Positions 18,612 through 26,722 of a stretch of 64,000 bases of DNA are shown one piece after another. Where the stretch lies: positions 62,001 through 126,000 of the forward strand of contig NZ_VTYQ01000001.1 of NCBI RefSeq assembly GCF_013113835.1. The letters are read 5' to 3'. The stretch's first letter is position 1. The number at the start of each line of letters is the position of its first letter. A program made the translations under genes and the position numbers. The notes beneath the pieces are model-generated. The model had not been told where the DNA came from. It saw only the letters and a list, made by a program, of their open reading frames with translations, and did not search any database. Origin of the DNA: Vibrio sp. RE88. GTDB taxonomy: Bacteria > Pseudomonadota > Gammaproteobacteria > Enterobacterales > Vibrionaceae.

Positions 18612-20099
18612 TTATTCAAGCTCAGTAAGCTGTTTTTCAAACTTAGCGTGCTGTGCTTTCACGGATTCTTCTGGTTCACCTGTCATCATGCTCACAACCA
18701 CAATTGCGATAGTAGAGAAGATGATTCCCGGAACGATTTCGTAAACATCGAACCAACCACCCGTTAGCTGCTTCCATACCACGATAGTCACACCACCAAT
18801 CACGATACCTGCAAGCGCACCGTTGCGGTTCATACGAGACCAGTACAAGCTAAGCACCAATGCTGGACCAAATGCAGCACCAAAGCCTGCCCAAGCGTAA
18901 GACACTAGGCCAAGAACTGAACTGTCTGGCGTCATCGCTAGGATTAGCGCCACGATAGAGATAGCCACTACCGCAATACGGCCAACCATCACAATCTCTT
19001 CAGATGTTGCGTCTTTTTTCACAAGCTGCTTGTAGAAATCTTCTGCCAATGCTGAAGAAGAAACCAAAAGCTGTGAGTCCGCAGTACTCATGATTGCCGC
19101 CAAGATCGCCGCAAGAAGAACACCTGCAACCACTGGGTGGAAGATAGAGTTCACCAGTAGCATGAAGATCTTCTCGCCGTCATCAATGGATACGCCAGAG
19201 TTGGTCACGTAAATCAGACCAACCAGACCAACCAGCATCGCGCCAACCATAGACAGGGCAGTCCAGATAACAGCGATACGGCGAGCCGTGGTCAAATCTT
19301 TGTTGCTACGCGCTGCTTTGAAACGAGCTAGAATGTGTGGCTGACCAAAGTAACCTAGACCCCACGCAACCAAAGAGATGATCGCGATCGCTGACAGCGG
19401 CTCACCTTTAGTATCATTCCACAGTGTCAGAAGCTGAGGGTTGATGTTAGATAGATCTGTACTTAGTTGACCAAAACCACCTTCCATCGCTGCAATAGGC
19501 ACAATCATTAGCGCCGCCGCCATCAGAAGGCCCTGTACAAGGTCAGTCCAAGATACCGCTAAGAAACCACCAAACAATGTGTAAGAAACCACACAAACAG
19601 TACCAATAATAACTGCTGTGGTGTAATCCAATCCGAATACCGTTTCAAACAGTTTTCCGCCCGCTACCAGACCAGAGCTGGTGTAGAAAAGGAAGAATAA
19701 AAGGATAAAGAAAGCAGAGATAACCTGAATCAGTTTCGAATTATCGTTAAAGCGACGTGACAAGAACTCAGGCAGAGTCAGAGCATCTGTCGTAATACTG
19801 TATGTACGTAGACGTTTTGCACTGATTAGCCAGTTCAGCCAAGTACCGACTAGCAGACCACCAGCCAGCCACAAAGCCTCGATACCCGCTGCATACGCAT
19901 AACCAGGCAGGCCAAGTAGCAACCAGCCACTCATGTCCGATGCACCCGCTGATAGCGCCGCAGGCCAAGGGCCTAATGAACGACCACCTAAGAAGTAATC
20001 GGTCGAGTTTTTCGTTCGTTGATAAGCAATAACGCCTATCGCCAACATCAGAATAAGATACGCAATAAACGTGGTCGTAATAGCAAAGCTATTTTCCAT
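18612..20099 (-). CDS. putP: Sodium/proline symporter PutP
   Basis: A 495-residue inner-membrane transporter of the SSS family with about 13 hydrophobic segments. The N-terminal ASDMSGWLLLGLPGYAYAAGIEALWLAGG is the PutP sodium- and proline-binding region; NWLISAKRLRTYS and the later STADSQLLVSSSALAEDFY (~340-358) are conserved SSS motifs. The length agrees with E. coli PutP (502). It is the last gene of the putA cluster, 74 bases after the free-standing PutA C-terminal domain, and imports the substrate for PutA. Confidence 0.95.
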   Translation of the reverse strand: MENSFAITTTFIAYLILMLAIGVIAYQRTKNSTDYFLGGRSLGPWPAALSAGASDMSGWLLLGLPGYAYAAGIEALWLAGGLLVGTWLNWLISAKRLRTYSITTDALTLPEFLSRRFNDNSKLIQVISAFFILLFFLFYTSSGLVAGGKLFETVFGLDYTTAVIIGTVCVVSYTLFGGFLAVSWTDLVQGLLMAAALMIVPIAAMEGGFGQLSTDLSNINPQLLTLWNDTKGEPLSAIAIISLVAWGLGYFGQPHILARFKAARSNKDLTTARRIAVIWTALSMVGAMLVGLVGLIYVTNSGVSIDDGEKIFMLLVNSIFHPVVAGVLLAAILAAIMSTADSQLLVSSSALAEDFYKQLVKKDATSEEIVMVGRIAVVAISIVALILAMTPDSSVLGLVSYAWAGFGAAFGPALVLSLYWSRMNRNGALAGIVIGGVTIVVWKQLTGGWFDVYEIVPGIIFSTIAIVVVSMMTGEPEESVKAQHAKFEKQLTELE

Positions 20100-20134
20100 G
20101 TGTTTGTCCTCTATTAAGATCGCCTTCCATGAAC

Positions 20135-20159
20135 GCCCTCACTTACACTGAGTGAGGGC
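20135..20159 (-). other. Intercistronic hairpin in the put cluster
   Basis: A perfect nine-base inverted repeat GCCCTCACT/AGTGAGGGC with a seven-base loop lies between the PutA-domain gene and putP. It has no T run, so it is more likely an mRNA stability or processing element, or a weak attenuator, than a full terminator. Confidence 0.55.
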
Positions 20160-20173
20160 TCTCTGAGAAAGGA

Positions 20174-20872
20174 TTAGTGGGCCTCACTCCCAAGTTCTAA
20201 CAAGGTCGCGTTGCCGCCCACTGCTGTTATATTTATTGTTCTCGTTCGCTCTGTGATAAAGCGAAGCGATAGATGTGGATCATGCGCTACCGGAATAGCC
20301 ACAACATCCGTCTCCGAAACTAGGCCAACAATAGCACCTGTACGCTTCGACAATTGGCGGTTGATTGTTTGTTCAACCTCTTGATTCCCTATGTATCCGA
20401 CACTACGTACATCTGACTCCAGCAGCTGATGATAAGCATCAAGAGAGGCAAATTGTAATAGGTTCATAGGTAAGGAAGACTGCGTGTAGGCAGCTTCCAG
20501 ATTTTGAGTAAGCTGTGTGTCATCACTACACAAGATGACACTGTTACCCGCAACTAACGCAGCAGTCACCTGTGCAATCGTTGCTTTTTGTGCTGACTCT
20601 GACGACTCATCTTGAATAATCAGTGCCACACCTCGACCTGCGGTATACAGTTCGTTTGTTTCCCCAGTAGGGCCTACCAGTTGGTGCGTTTCAGCCAATA
20701 GTGCTGACGCATGTTCCATGTGATATGCCACAACAGAAGCTAAGTTCGGCTGTACTGATTGCAGAGCCTGTTTAAAAGCCAGTAGACACTCGCTTTTTGA
20801 ATCAAAGTTAGTCAGATTCCAGTTTTCCCACGCTGAAAAAGCATCAGAAAAACGAGTTACTTGATGAACCAT
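20174..20872 (-). CDS. Free-standing PutA C-terminal (ALDH-superfamily) domain
   Basis: A 232-residue protein that resembles the C-terminal domain of long PutA enzymes rather than a complete enzyme. The ATIAQVTAALVAGNSVILCS stretch (~95-115) mimics the Rossmann segment of aldehyde dehydrogenases, but no catalytic cysteine or glutamate motif is present. The end, ERTRTINITAVGGNATLLELG, matches the conserved C-terminal motif of type B and C PutA. In those proteins this domain seals the substrate-channelling tunnel and aids oligomerisation. Here it is a separate gene 22 bases after putA, so I infer it acts in trans on the PutA core. Confidence 0.78.
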   Translation of the reverse strand: MVHQVTRFSDAFSAWENWNLTNFDSKSECLLAFKQALQSVQPNLASVVAYHMEHASALLAETHQLVGPTGETNELYTAGRGVALIIQDESSESAQKATIAQVTAALVAGNSVILCSDDTQLTQNLEAAYTQSSLPMNLLQFASLDAYHQLLESDVRSVGYIGNQEVEQTINRQLSKRTGAIVGLVSETDVVAIPVAHDPHLSLRFITERTRTINITAVGGNATLLELGSEAH

Positions 20873-20894
20873 AATCTTTCTCCTTGCTTACAGA

Positions 20895-23800
20895 TTAAGA
20901 AAACGAAGTTTGTGTAAAGCGGAATAGGTAGTGCGGACCGCCAGCTTTTGGACCAGTACCAGAAAGGCCCTGACCACCAAACGGTTGCACGCCAACAACA
21001 GCACCCACCTGATCACGGTTAATGTAGCAGTTACCCACACGTGCGTGTTTTTCAATCCAGCGGTAAGTGGTTTCGTTACGGCTATGAATACCCATAGTCA
21101 AACCAAAACCTGTGCTGTTAATACGCTCGACAATCTGGTGAAGTTCGTTCGCTTTAAAGCGGACAATGTGCAGAATCGGACCAAACTGTTCTTCTTCAAG
21201 ACAAGAAATATCGCGAATCTCAAAGGCACTTGGCGCAACGAAATCACCGTGTTGATGTTCTTCACCCAAAGTAAGCTCAGCCACTTTCTTTTCCGTCGCG
21301 GTCATACGCTCAATATGCTTAACCAGTTTGGTTTTTGCTGTCGTATCGATAACCGGCCCCACATCAGTGGAATGAAGATAAGGAAGACCGACACTCAGTT
21401 CCTGCATCGCACCTTGAATCAGTGCAACGATGCGATCGGCAATGTCTTCCTGAACATAAAGTACGCGCAGAGCACTACAACGTTGGCCTGCTGATGCAAA
21501 CGCAGAACGAATAACATCGCGCACAACCTGTTCAGGTAGTGCCGTACTGTCCACAATCATTGCGTTTTGACCGCCAGTTTCTGCGATGAAAGGCACAGGT
21601 GTCGCATCACGAGACGCCAATGTTTGATTGATTCGTTGCGCTGTTGCCGTTGAACCCGTAAAGGCAACACCAGCAATGGCAGAGTGAGAAGTTAACGCAG
21701 AACCAATTTCAGCACCGCGACCTGGCAGCAATTGAATTGTACCCGCTGGGAAACCTGCTTCATTCATCAACTCGACGGCACGTGCAGCAATCAAACTGGT
21801 TTGCTCGGCCGGCTTCGCAACCACAGTGTTACCTGCGACTAAAGCGGCTGTAATCTGACCGAGGAAAATCGCCAGTGGGAAGTTCCAAGGGCTGATACAC
21901 ACAAACACACCACGACCTTGACGAGACACTGTACGTGCCTGTCCATCAAAACCGTTTAAGTGAATCTCGCCTAAAGCATCGACCTGCTTAGCGTAGTAGC
22001 GACAGAAGTCAACAGCTTCACGAACTTCATCAATGCTATCGTGAATAGTTTTACCCGCTTCCTGATGACACAGAGCAACAAGTTCAGCAAGATTGGCTTC
22101 CAGTAGCTCTGCCAGTTTGTCCAGCATAGCGGCTCTCTGAGCTTTATCGCTGGTCTGCCATTTGGCAAACGCTTGCTGTGCACCATCGATGGCAGCGGAA
22201 ACATGATCAAGAGTCGCGAAGGCAACCTGACCCACTTCAATACGGCGGTCGTAAGGCGCTGTTACAGCTTCAACATTGATGTTTTCCTTGATCATGCTTT
22301 CGGCATGAGCCTGACCATTGATGATCGGACCTGCCTGCCACTGATTCTTCAGGAAGCTTTCGACAGAGTGCTCAAATGGTTTGGCTTCTGATTCAATATC
22401 AACGTTCACACCATAAGAGTTCTGACGCTCAGGGAAGACCTGTGGTGGCAGTGGTATCTTAGCGTTGTTCAAGGTATCGAACGCTTTTAGCATATCGACT
22501 GGGTGCTGAGTCAAAGTTTCTACCGGGCAGCGAGCATCAACTAAGCGGTGTACAAATGAACTATTTGCACCGTTTTCAAGAAGGCGACGAACCAAATACG
22601 GCAATAGATCTTTGTGGCTGCCGACTGGTGCGTAGATACGCACAGATTGCTGATAAGCTTCCATCGCGTGGTTGTACAGGGAATCACCCATACCGTGCAA
22701 GCGCTGGAATTCGTAATCTTTGTGCTCAGCCATGACTGCAATAGACGTCACCGTCTGAGCGTTATGACTCGCAAATTGAGGGAAAATATTGCCACGAACA
22801 TTCTCAGAAAGTAGGAATCGAGCACACGCTAGATAAGCAACATCCGTCGCTTCTTTGCGCGTGTAAACTGGATAGTTATCGTAACCAGCTTGTTGAGACC
22901 ATTTGATCTCACTATCCCAGTATGCACCTTTAACCAGACGCAGTGGGATCAAATCACCCTGCTCTTTTGCCAAACCGTTAATCCAAACCAGCACAGGCAG
23001 TGCGCGTTTTGAATAAGCCTGAATAACCAGGCCAAACTTACCCCAGCCTTTCACTAAGTCGCTGCGATACACTTTCTCGAACAATTTCAGTGAAAGCTCA
23101 AGACGATCGGCTTCTTCCGCATCGATTGTGATAGCAACATCCAGCTCAACAGCTCGACGAAGAAGCTGCATCAGAGTATCAGCTAACTCAGTTAGAACGC
23201 GCTCTTCGTTTGCTACTTCATAGCGTGGATGCAAGGCTGACAACTTGATAGACACAGAAGGCGCAGGGCTAGTGTCTAAGCCATATTTGTCGCGGCCAAC
23301 AGCTTCAATCGCCATCAGGTAATCTTTGAAGTATTTATTCGCATCTGCTGTCGTCAACGCGGCTTCACCCAACATATCGTAGGAGTAGGTAAAGCCTTTA
23401 TCGCGCATGGTGCGACCGTTTTTCTGTGCTTCGGCAATACTACGCCCAAGGACGAACTGGTGGCCCATCACCTTCATCGCCTGATGCATCGCTTTGCGGA
23501 TAACAGGCTCTGACATCTTGTTAACTAGGCGGTTAACCGCTGAAACAGGGCTTTGTGATTCGGCTTCTGACAAGCCAACCACTTTACCAGTCAGCATTAG
23601 GCCCCAAGTCGAGGCATTCACAAATACAGAATCAGAATTCTTTAGGTGAGATTTCCAATCGGCAACACTCAGCTTATCTCGAATCAATGCATCTGCCGTC
23701 GCTGAATCAGGGATACGCATCAAAGCTTCTGCCAGACACATCAACAAGATGCCTTCTTGAGTATCTAGGCTGTATTCGAGTAGCAAGGCGTCAATCATCT

Positions 23801-24014
23801 GGATTGATTTCTTATCAGCACGAATCGATTCGATTAGCTGGGTGGTCTTGTCGCTAATTTGTGCTTTTTCAGCATCAGTAGGGATTGCCAGAGGCAACAG
23901 TTGTTCAAGCCATTGGGATTCGTCCACCATGTAAAGTGGCGAGATCAATGACCATAACTTATCAAGCGGCTGCTCGACAAACTCGGCATTCAACACATCA
24001 GTTGCTGTAAACAT
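20895..24014 (-). CDS. putA: Bifunctional proline dehydrogenase / P5C dehydrogenase PutA
   Basis: A 1039-residue enzyme oxidising proline to glutamate. The FAD-dependent proline dehydrogenase barrel (~120-490) shows SIKLSALHPRYE, RLVKGAYWDSEIK and the RRLLENGANSSFVHRL segment. The NAD-dependent P5C dehydrogenase (~560-1035) shows ISPWNFPLAIFLGQITAALVAGNTV, the glutamate in PFIAETGGQNAM and the nucleophilic cysteine in SAGQRCSALRVLYVQED. There is no N-terminal ribbon-helix-helix DNA-binding domain, so it is not a self-repressor like E. coli PutA (1320 residues). The C-terminal domain of long PutAs is encoded by the next gene. Upstream on the same strand is an AraC-type regulator. Confidence 0.96.
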   Translation of the reverse strand: MFTATDVLNAEFVEQPLDKLWSLISPLYMVDESQWLEQLLPLAIPTDAEKAQISDKTTQLIESIRADKKSIQMIDALLLEYSLDTQEGILLMCLAEALMRIPDSATADALIRDKLSVADWKSHLKNSDSVFVNASTWGLMLTGKVVGLSEAESQSPVSAVNRLVNKMSEPVIRKAMHQAMKVMGHQFVLGRSIAEAQKNGRTMRDKGFTYSYDMLGEAALTTADANKYFKDYLMAIEAVGRDKYGLDTSPAPSVSIKLSALHPRYEVANEERVLTELADTLMQLLRRAVELDVAITIDAEEADRLELSLKLFEKVYRSDLVKGWGKFGLVIQAYSKRALPVLVWINGLAKEQGDLIPLRLVKGAYWDSEIKWSQQAGYDNYPVYTRKEATDVAYLACARFLLSENVRGNIFPQFASHNAQTVTSIAVMAEHKDYEFQRLHGMGDSLYNHAMEAYQQSVRIYAPVGSHKDLLPYLVRRLLENGANSSFVHRLVDARCPVETLTQHPVDMLKAFDTLNNAKIPLPPQVFPERQNSYGVNVDIESEAKPFEHSVESFLKNQWQAGPIINGQAHAESMIKENINVEAVTAPYDRRIEVGQVAFATLDHVSAAIDGAQQAFAKWQTSDKAQRAAMLDKLAELLEANLAELVALCHQEAGKTIHDSIDEVREAVDFCRYYAKQVDALGEIHLNGFDGQARTVSRQGRGVFVCISPWNFPLAIFLGQITAALVAGNTVVAKPAEQTSLIAARAVELMNEAGFPAGTIQLLPGRGAEIGSALTSHSAIAGVAFTGSTATAQRINQTLASRDATPVPFIAETGGQNAMIVDSTALPEQVVRDVIRSAFASAGQRCSALRVLYVQEDIADRIVALIQGAMQELSVGLPYLHSTDVGPVIDTTAKTKLVKHIERMTATEKKVAELTLGEEHQHGDFVAPSAFEIRDISCLEEEQFGPILHIVRFKANELHQIVERINSTGFGLTMGIHSRNETTYRWIEKHARVGNCYINRDQVGAVVGVQPFGGQGLSGTGPKAGGPHYLFRFTQTSFS

Positions 24015-24201
24015 GCGTTTTCCTCAATCTCAACCTGATAATTTCATCAGGATTCTTACAATGGCTTGCAGTGTATTTTGAGCGCGAGAGGATTACTTGT
24101 CAAAAACTCCGAGTTTTTTGCTAAAAACTCTGATTATTAACAAAACAAAAACAGAGTCACATGCATATAAGCAAAATAATATATGGTTTATCTTTTCTTA
24201 T

Positions 24202-25044
24202 TTAACCAAATTGTTTCTTGTAATGAGATGGAGACATGCCTTGAAGGCGAGAAAAGGTATGAGTAAAAGCACTTTGGCCGGAGAAGCCCGTCAGCTCTGC
24301 CACTTGACCTAATGAGAGGTGGCCTTTTTCAATCAATGACTTGGCCATATCTATCCGCTTACCCAACACATATTGGTGGGGTGTAATACCCATCTGTTCT
24401 TTAAACAAGTTGTGAAACTGGCTCTCGCCAAGGAACACACTGCCTGCTAACTGAGCAACGGATATCTTCTGACTAAGATGTTGTTCAATGTATCTGTCGA
24501 TGGCTTCAAGGTCGAAGCGTGAATCTTTACGAGATGTTGCAAAAGTCGACATGTGGCGCTGCATCAAAGCAATCACTGTGTCGTTGCAAGCTCGGCTAAG
24601 AAGCAAGTCCTCAGGGCTAGACTGCATTTCTGCAACGAGCATTTGTATCAGCTTCTGAATCTGACCATCGAGTTGGAAATAAGTATCGCGCTGATTGAGC
24701 TCATTGAGTTTTTGCAGCATTAACGGGTCATCACCCGACGGCGCTGGCATGTTCAACACCAGAATATCGGACTGCCCAACCACACCGCCAAACGCATGAC
24801 CGGAACCTGATGTCACCACACAGCCTTGACCAGGCCCAACTAAATTGCCAAACCCACTCACTTCGAATTCCGCCTGCCCTTTCAATCCAATCACAATTTG
24901 GGTATAGCTGTGATCATGACAGTCCATATAAGACGGCAATGTCACTAGCTCTGCGGGCTTTGGTGACAAAAGTTTGGCATGTTCACCAATCAATGGTGTG
25001 TACTTAGATGCTGTCATGGCACAATTTGTGATCTCGAATGGCAC
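24202..25044 (-). CDS. AraC family regulator, probably of proline use
   Basis: A 280-residue regulator. Residues ~35-110 look like a cupin sensor domain (HDHSYTQIVIGLKGQAEFEV). The C-terminal ~100 residues hold two helix-turn-helix units, with KISVAQLAGSVFLGESQFHNLFKEQMGITPHQYVLGKRI and GFSGQSAFTHTFSRLQGMSPSHYKK. It lies just upstream of putA in the same orientation, 187 bases away, so a role in putA expression is the natural inference. The start at 25044 is GTG; an ATG at 25017 is equally plausible, neither with a clear ribosome site. Confidence 0.8.
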   Translation of the reverse strand: MPFEITNCAMTASKYTPLIGEHAKLLSPKPAELVTLPSYMDCHDHSYTQIVIGLKGQAEFEVSGFGNLVGPGQGCVVTSGSGHAFGGVVGQSDILVLNMPAPSGDDPLMLQKLNELNQRDTYFQLDGQIQKLIQMLVAEMQSSPEDLLLSRACNDTVIALMQRHMSTFATSRKDSRFDLEAIDRYIEQHLSQKISVAQLAGSVFLGESQFHNLFKEQMGITPHQYVLGKRIDMAKSLIEKGHLSLGQVAELTGFSGQSAFTHTFSRLQGMSPSHYKKQFG

Positions 25045-25464
25045 TAGAGTCGCATGTTATACCAAAATCCCTTCAATTCGAAATTTATCGATTAATATGC
25101 AATTGGGTACAGCATCACATTATTGAAGAGTGAAAAAAGTACCGAACATAGGTTAAAAAGCACACTTTCAACCGCTCCGGAAGAATGATCAAGTGCACAT
25201 AAATTACGGTATATGTCACTTCTAGCAACTTTTCTTTTTGAAGATGCCCAATCTTCACTTGCATATTTCCCCAATCAACTCAAAATGATAGATAGCATCC
25301 AAGTTTTATATACTTAAGTTAGATTAATCTGATTAATCTGTTAAAAAGAAAGATGCTAGGTTAAAAGAAAACTTGGGAGAGGCAGGGAAACAAGGACTGT
25401 CAAAAGTTTGTCTTTTTTTGGTTTTTACGTTGGTAAAATGAAACGTTAATTGTTGCAGGGAAAT
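25045..25464. other. Divergent control region with repeated palindrome
   Basis: About 420 AT-rich bases between the AraC gene (minus) and the first PEGA gene (plus). Near 25321-25340 the self-complementary AGATTAATCT is followed at once by a second GATTAATCT, a possible tandem operator. No gene is supported here. Confidence 0.5.
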
Positions 25465-26574
25465 ATGATAACACGTCGCATCCCAGCGCTTTTACTTGCG
25501 CTAAGCCCTATGTGGGTATCGACTTCGGTTTTTGCGGAAACGGCAACCTCTGCCGATCCTGTCGCAGCTATCGATGGAAAATTAGAGAACAAACAAAGTG
25601 AACTACAGACACTTGGAGCTGAGTTTGAACAAGAATCTGAGCGTTTACAGCAGCTAAGGGCTGAGCTGACCAAGTACCAGCGTGAAGAGCAAGAGCTAAA
25701 CGCCAAACGTAACCGTGCCAAGTCTGCACTGGACAAACAATATAACCGCCTTCTAGACGATCCAGATGTTGACCTGCTTTCTTTCCAGCAGGAGTATCAA
25801 CAAGCTTGGGCTTCTGTTAAAGAGAACCAAAGTCAGATTCTGGAGCAGAAACAGACCATTACCGAACAGGAAATGCGTTTGTCGCAAATCAAACAAAAAC
25901 GCTCTCGCATTAACTCTGAGTTGTCTTACCTAAAAGAGCAGAAAGTCGAAGCGCGAGTGAAGCGTCTTGACGCGGAATTGCGCGAAAGCGATGTGCTCAA
26001 CACGGCATTTAAGACCACTTGTTCTGCGACCATGACACTTGGTGAGTGTACCAATCAAGGTAAATACCTGACGAAGCAGCGCGCTGTAAACACGTTCAAA
26101 GCAAAATTGCTTGATGGTTTAACAGAAGCCAATTTGGCTAAGCAGAACCTTAAAGGTGTTCAACTGAATGTGTTTGTTCAGGAAAGCCAAATCATCCGCT
26201 CTGGTTTTGAAGGTAACAACAGCTACTACACTGAAATGCAGGCTCAACTTCAGGCGCGCCCAGAAGCTTCTGCAGCGTGTAAGCTATTGAACGTATCTTC
26301 TCGTTACTGCCTAAACGGCACTGAAGTTGTCAAAAAAGAACAAGGCAACAAAGAGAAGAGTTGGGCAAACATTACCATTCGTTCAGATCAGTACGAAGAT
26401 CGCGTGACCATTAATGGTGTCAACTACGGCAGCACGCCAGTTGAAGTTGTGTTACCAAGAGGCAAACACCAGTTTACTGTGTCGAAAGATGGCTACCAAA
26501 CCTACAACCGTACAATTCCAGTCAATGGCAACGATACAGTATGGGTGAAGTTGCGCCCAGATTCAGATATTTAA
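25465..26574 (+). CDS. PEGA-domain periplasmic coiled-coil protein
   Basis: A 369-residue exported protein. A signal peptide ends near VFAET (~24-26); a long charged coiled coil spans ~30-185; then come cysteine pairs (CSATMTLGEC and ACKLLNVSSRYC) likely forming disulfides. A PEGA beta-domain closes the protein (ITIRSDQYEDRVTINGVNYGSTPVEVVLPRGKHQFTV, ~290-360). The start is ATG 25465, with AGGGA five bases upstream, not the earlier in-frame TTG. It is a paralogue of the next gene over its whole length. PEGA domains often bind surface polymers or act in signalling; the specific role is unknown. Confidence 0.78.
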   Translation: MITRRIPALLLALSPMWVSTSVFAETATSADPVAAIDGKLENKQSELQTLGAEFEQESERLQQLRAELTKYQREEQELNAKRNRAKSALDKQYNRLLDDPDVDLLSFQQEYQQAWASVKENQSQILEQKQTITEQEMRLSQIKQKRSRINSELSYLKEQKVEARVKRLDAELRESDVLNTAFKTTCSATMTLGECTNQGKYLTKQRAVNTFKAKLLDGLTEANLAKQNLKGVQLNVFVQESQIIRSGFEGNNSYYTEMQAQLQARPEASAACKLLNVSSRYCLNGTEVVKKEQGNKEKSWANITIRSDQYEDRVTINGVNYGSTPVEVVLPRGKHQFTVSKDGYQTYNRTIPVNGNDTVWVKLRPDSDI

Positions 26575-26619
26575 CCCACTTCTCTTTTTGGAAAGAGGGG
26601 AGTTGCACAAAATTGACCT

Positions 26620-26675
26620 AAAACGCCGTTTTGTCGTAAGTTATCGCTTTATAACTTAAGACAAAATGGCGTTTT
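26620..26675. repeat. Long imperfect palindrome between the PEGA genes
   Basis: Two 25-base arms (26620-26644 and 26651-26675) around a six-base loop CGCTTT match at 23 of 25 positions, with one G-U wobble in RNA and one mismatch. The arms begin AAAACGCC and end TAAGTTAT. There is only a short T run afterwards, so it could be a terminator-like or RNA-stabilising hairpin, or a binding site. Confidence 0.75.
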
Positions 26676-26722
26676 CGTTTAGAATAAGCCCATTAGATAG
26701 AAAAGAATTGTAGATATAGATA

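Noticed and set aside
20931..21494. A 187-codon plus-strand frame inside putA
   Set aside because: It is the antisense shadow of the P5C dehydrogenase coding region, whose motifs are clear on the minus strand.
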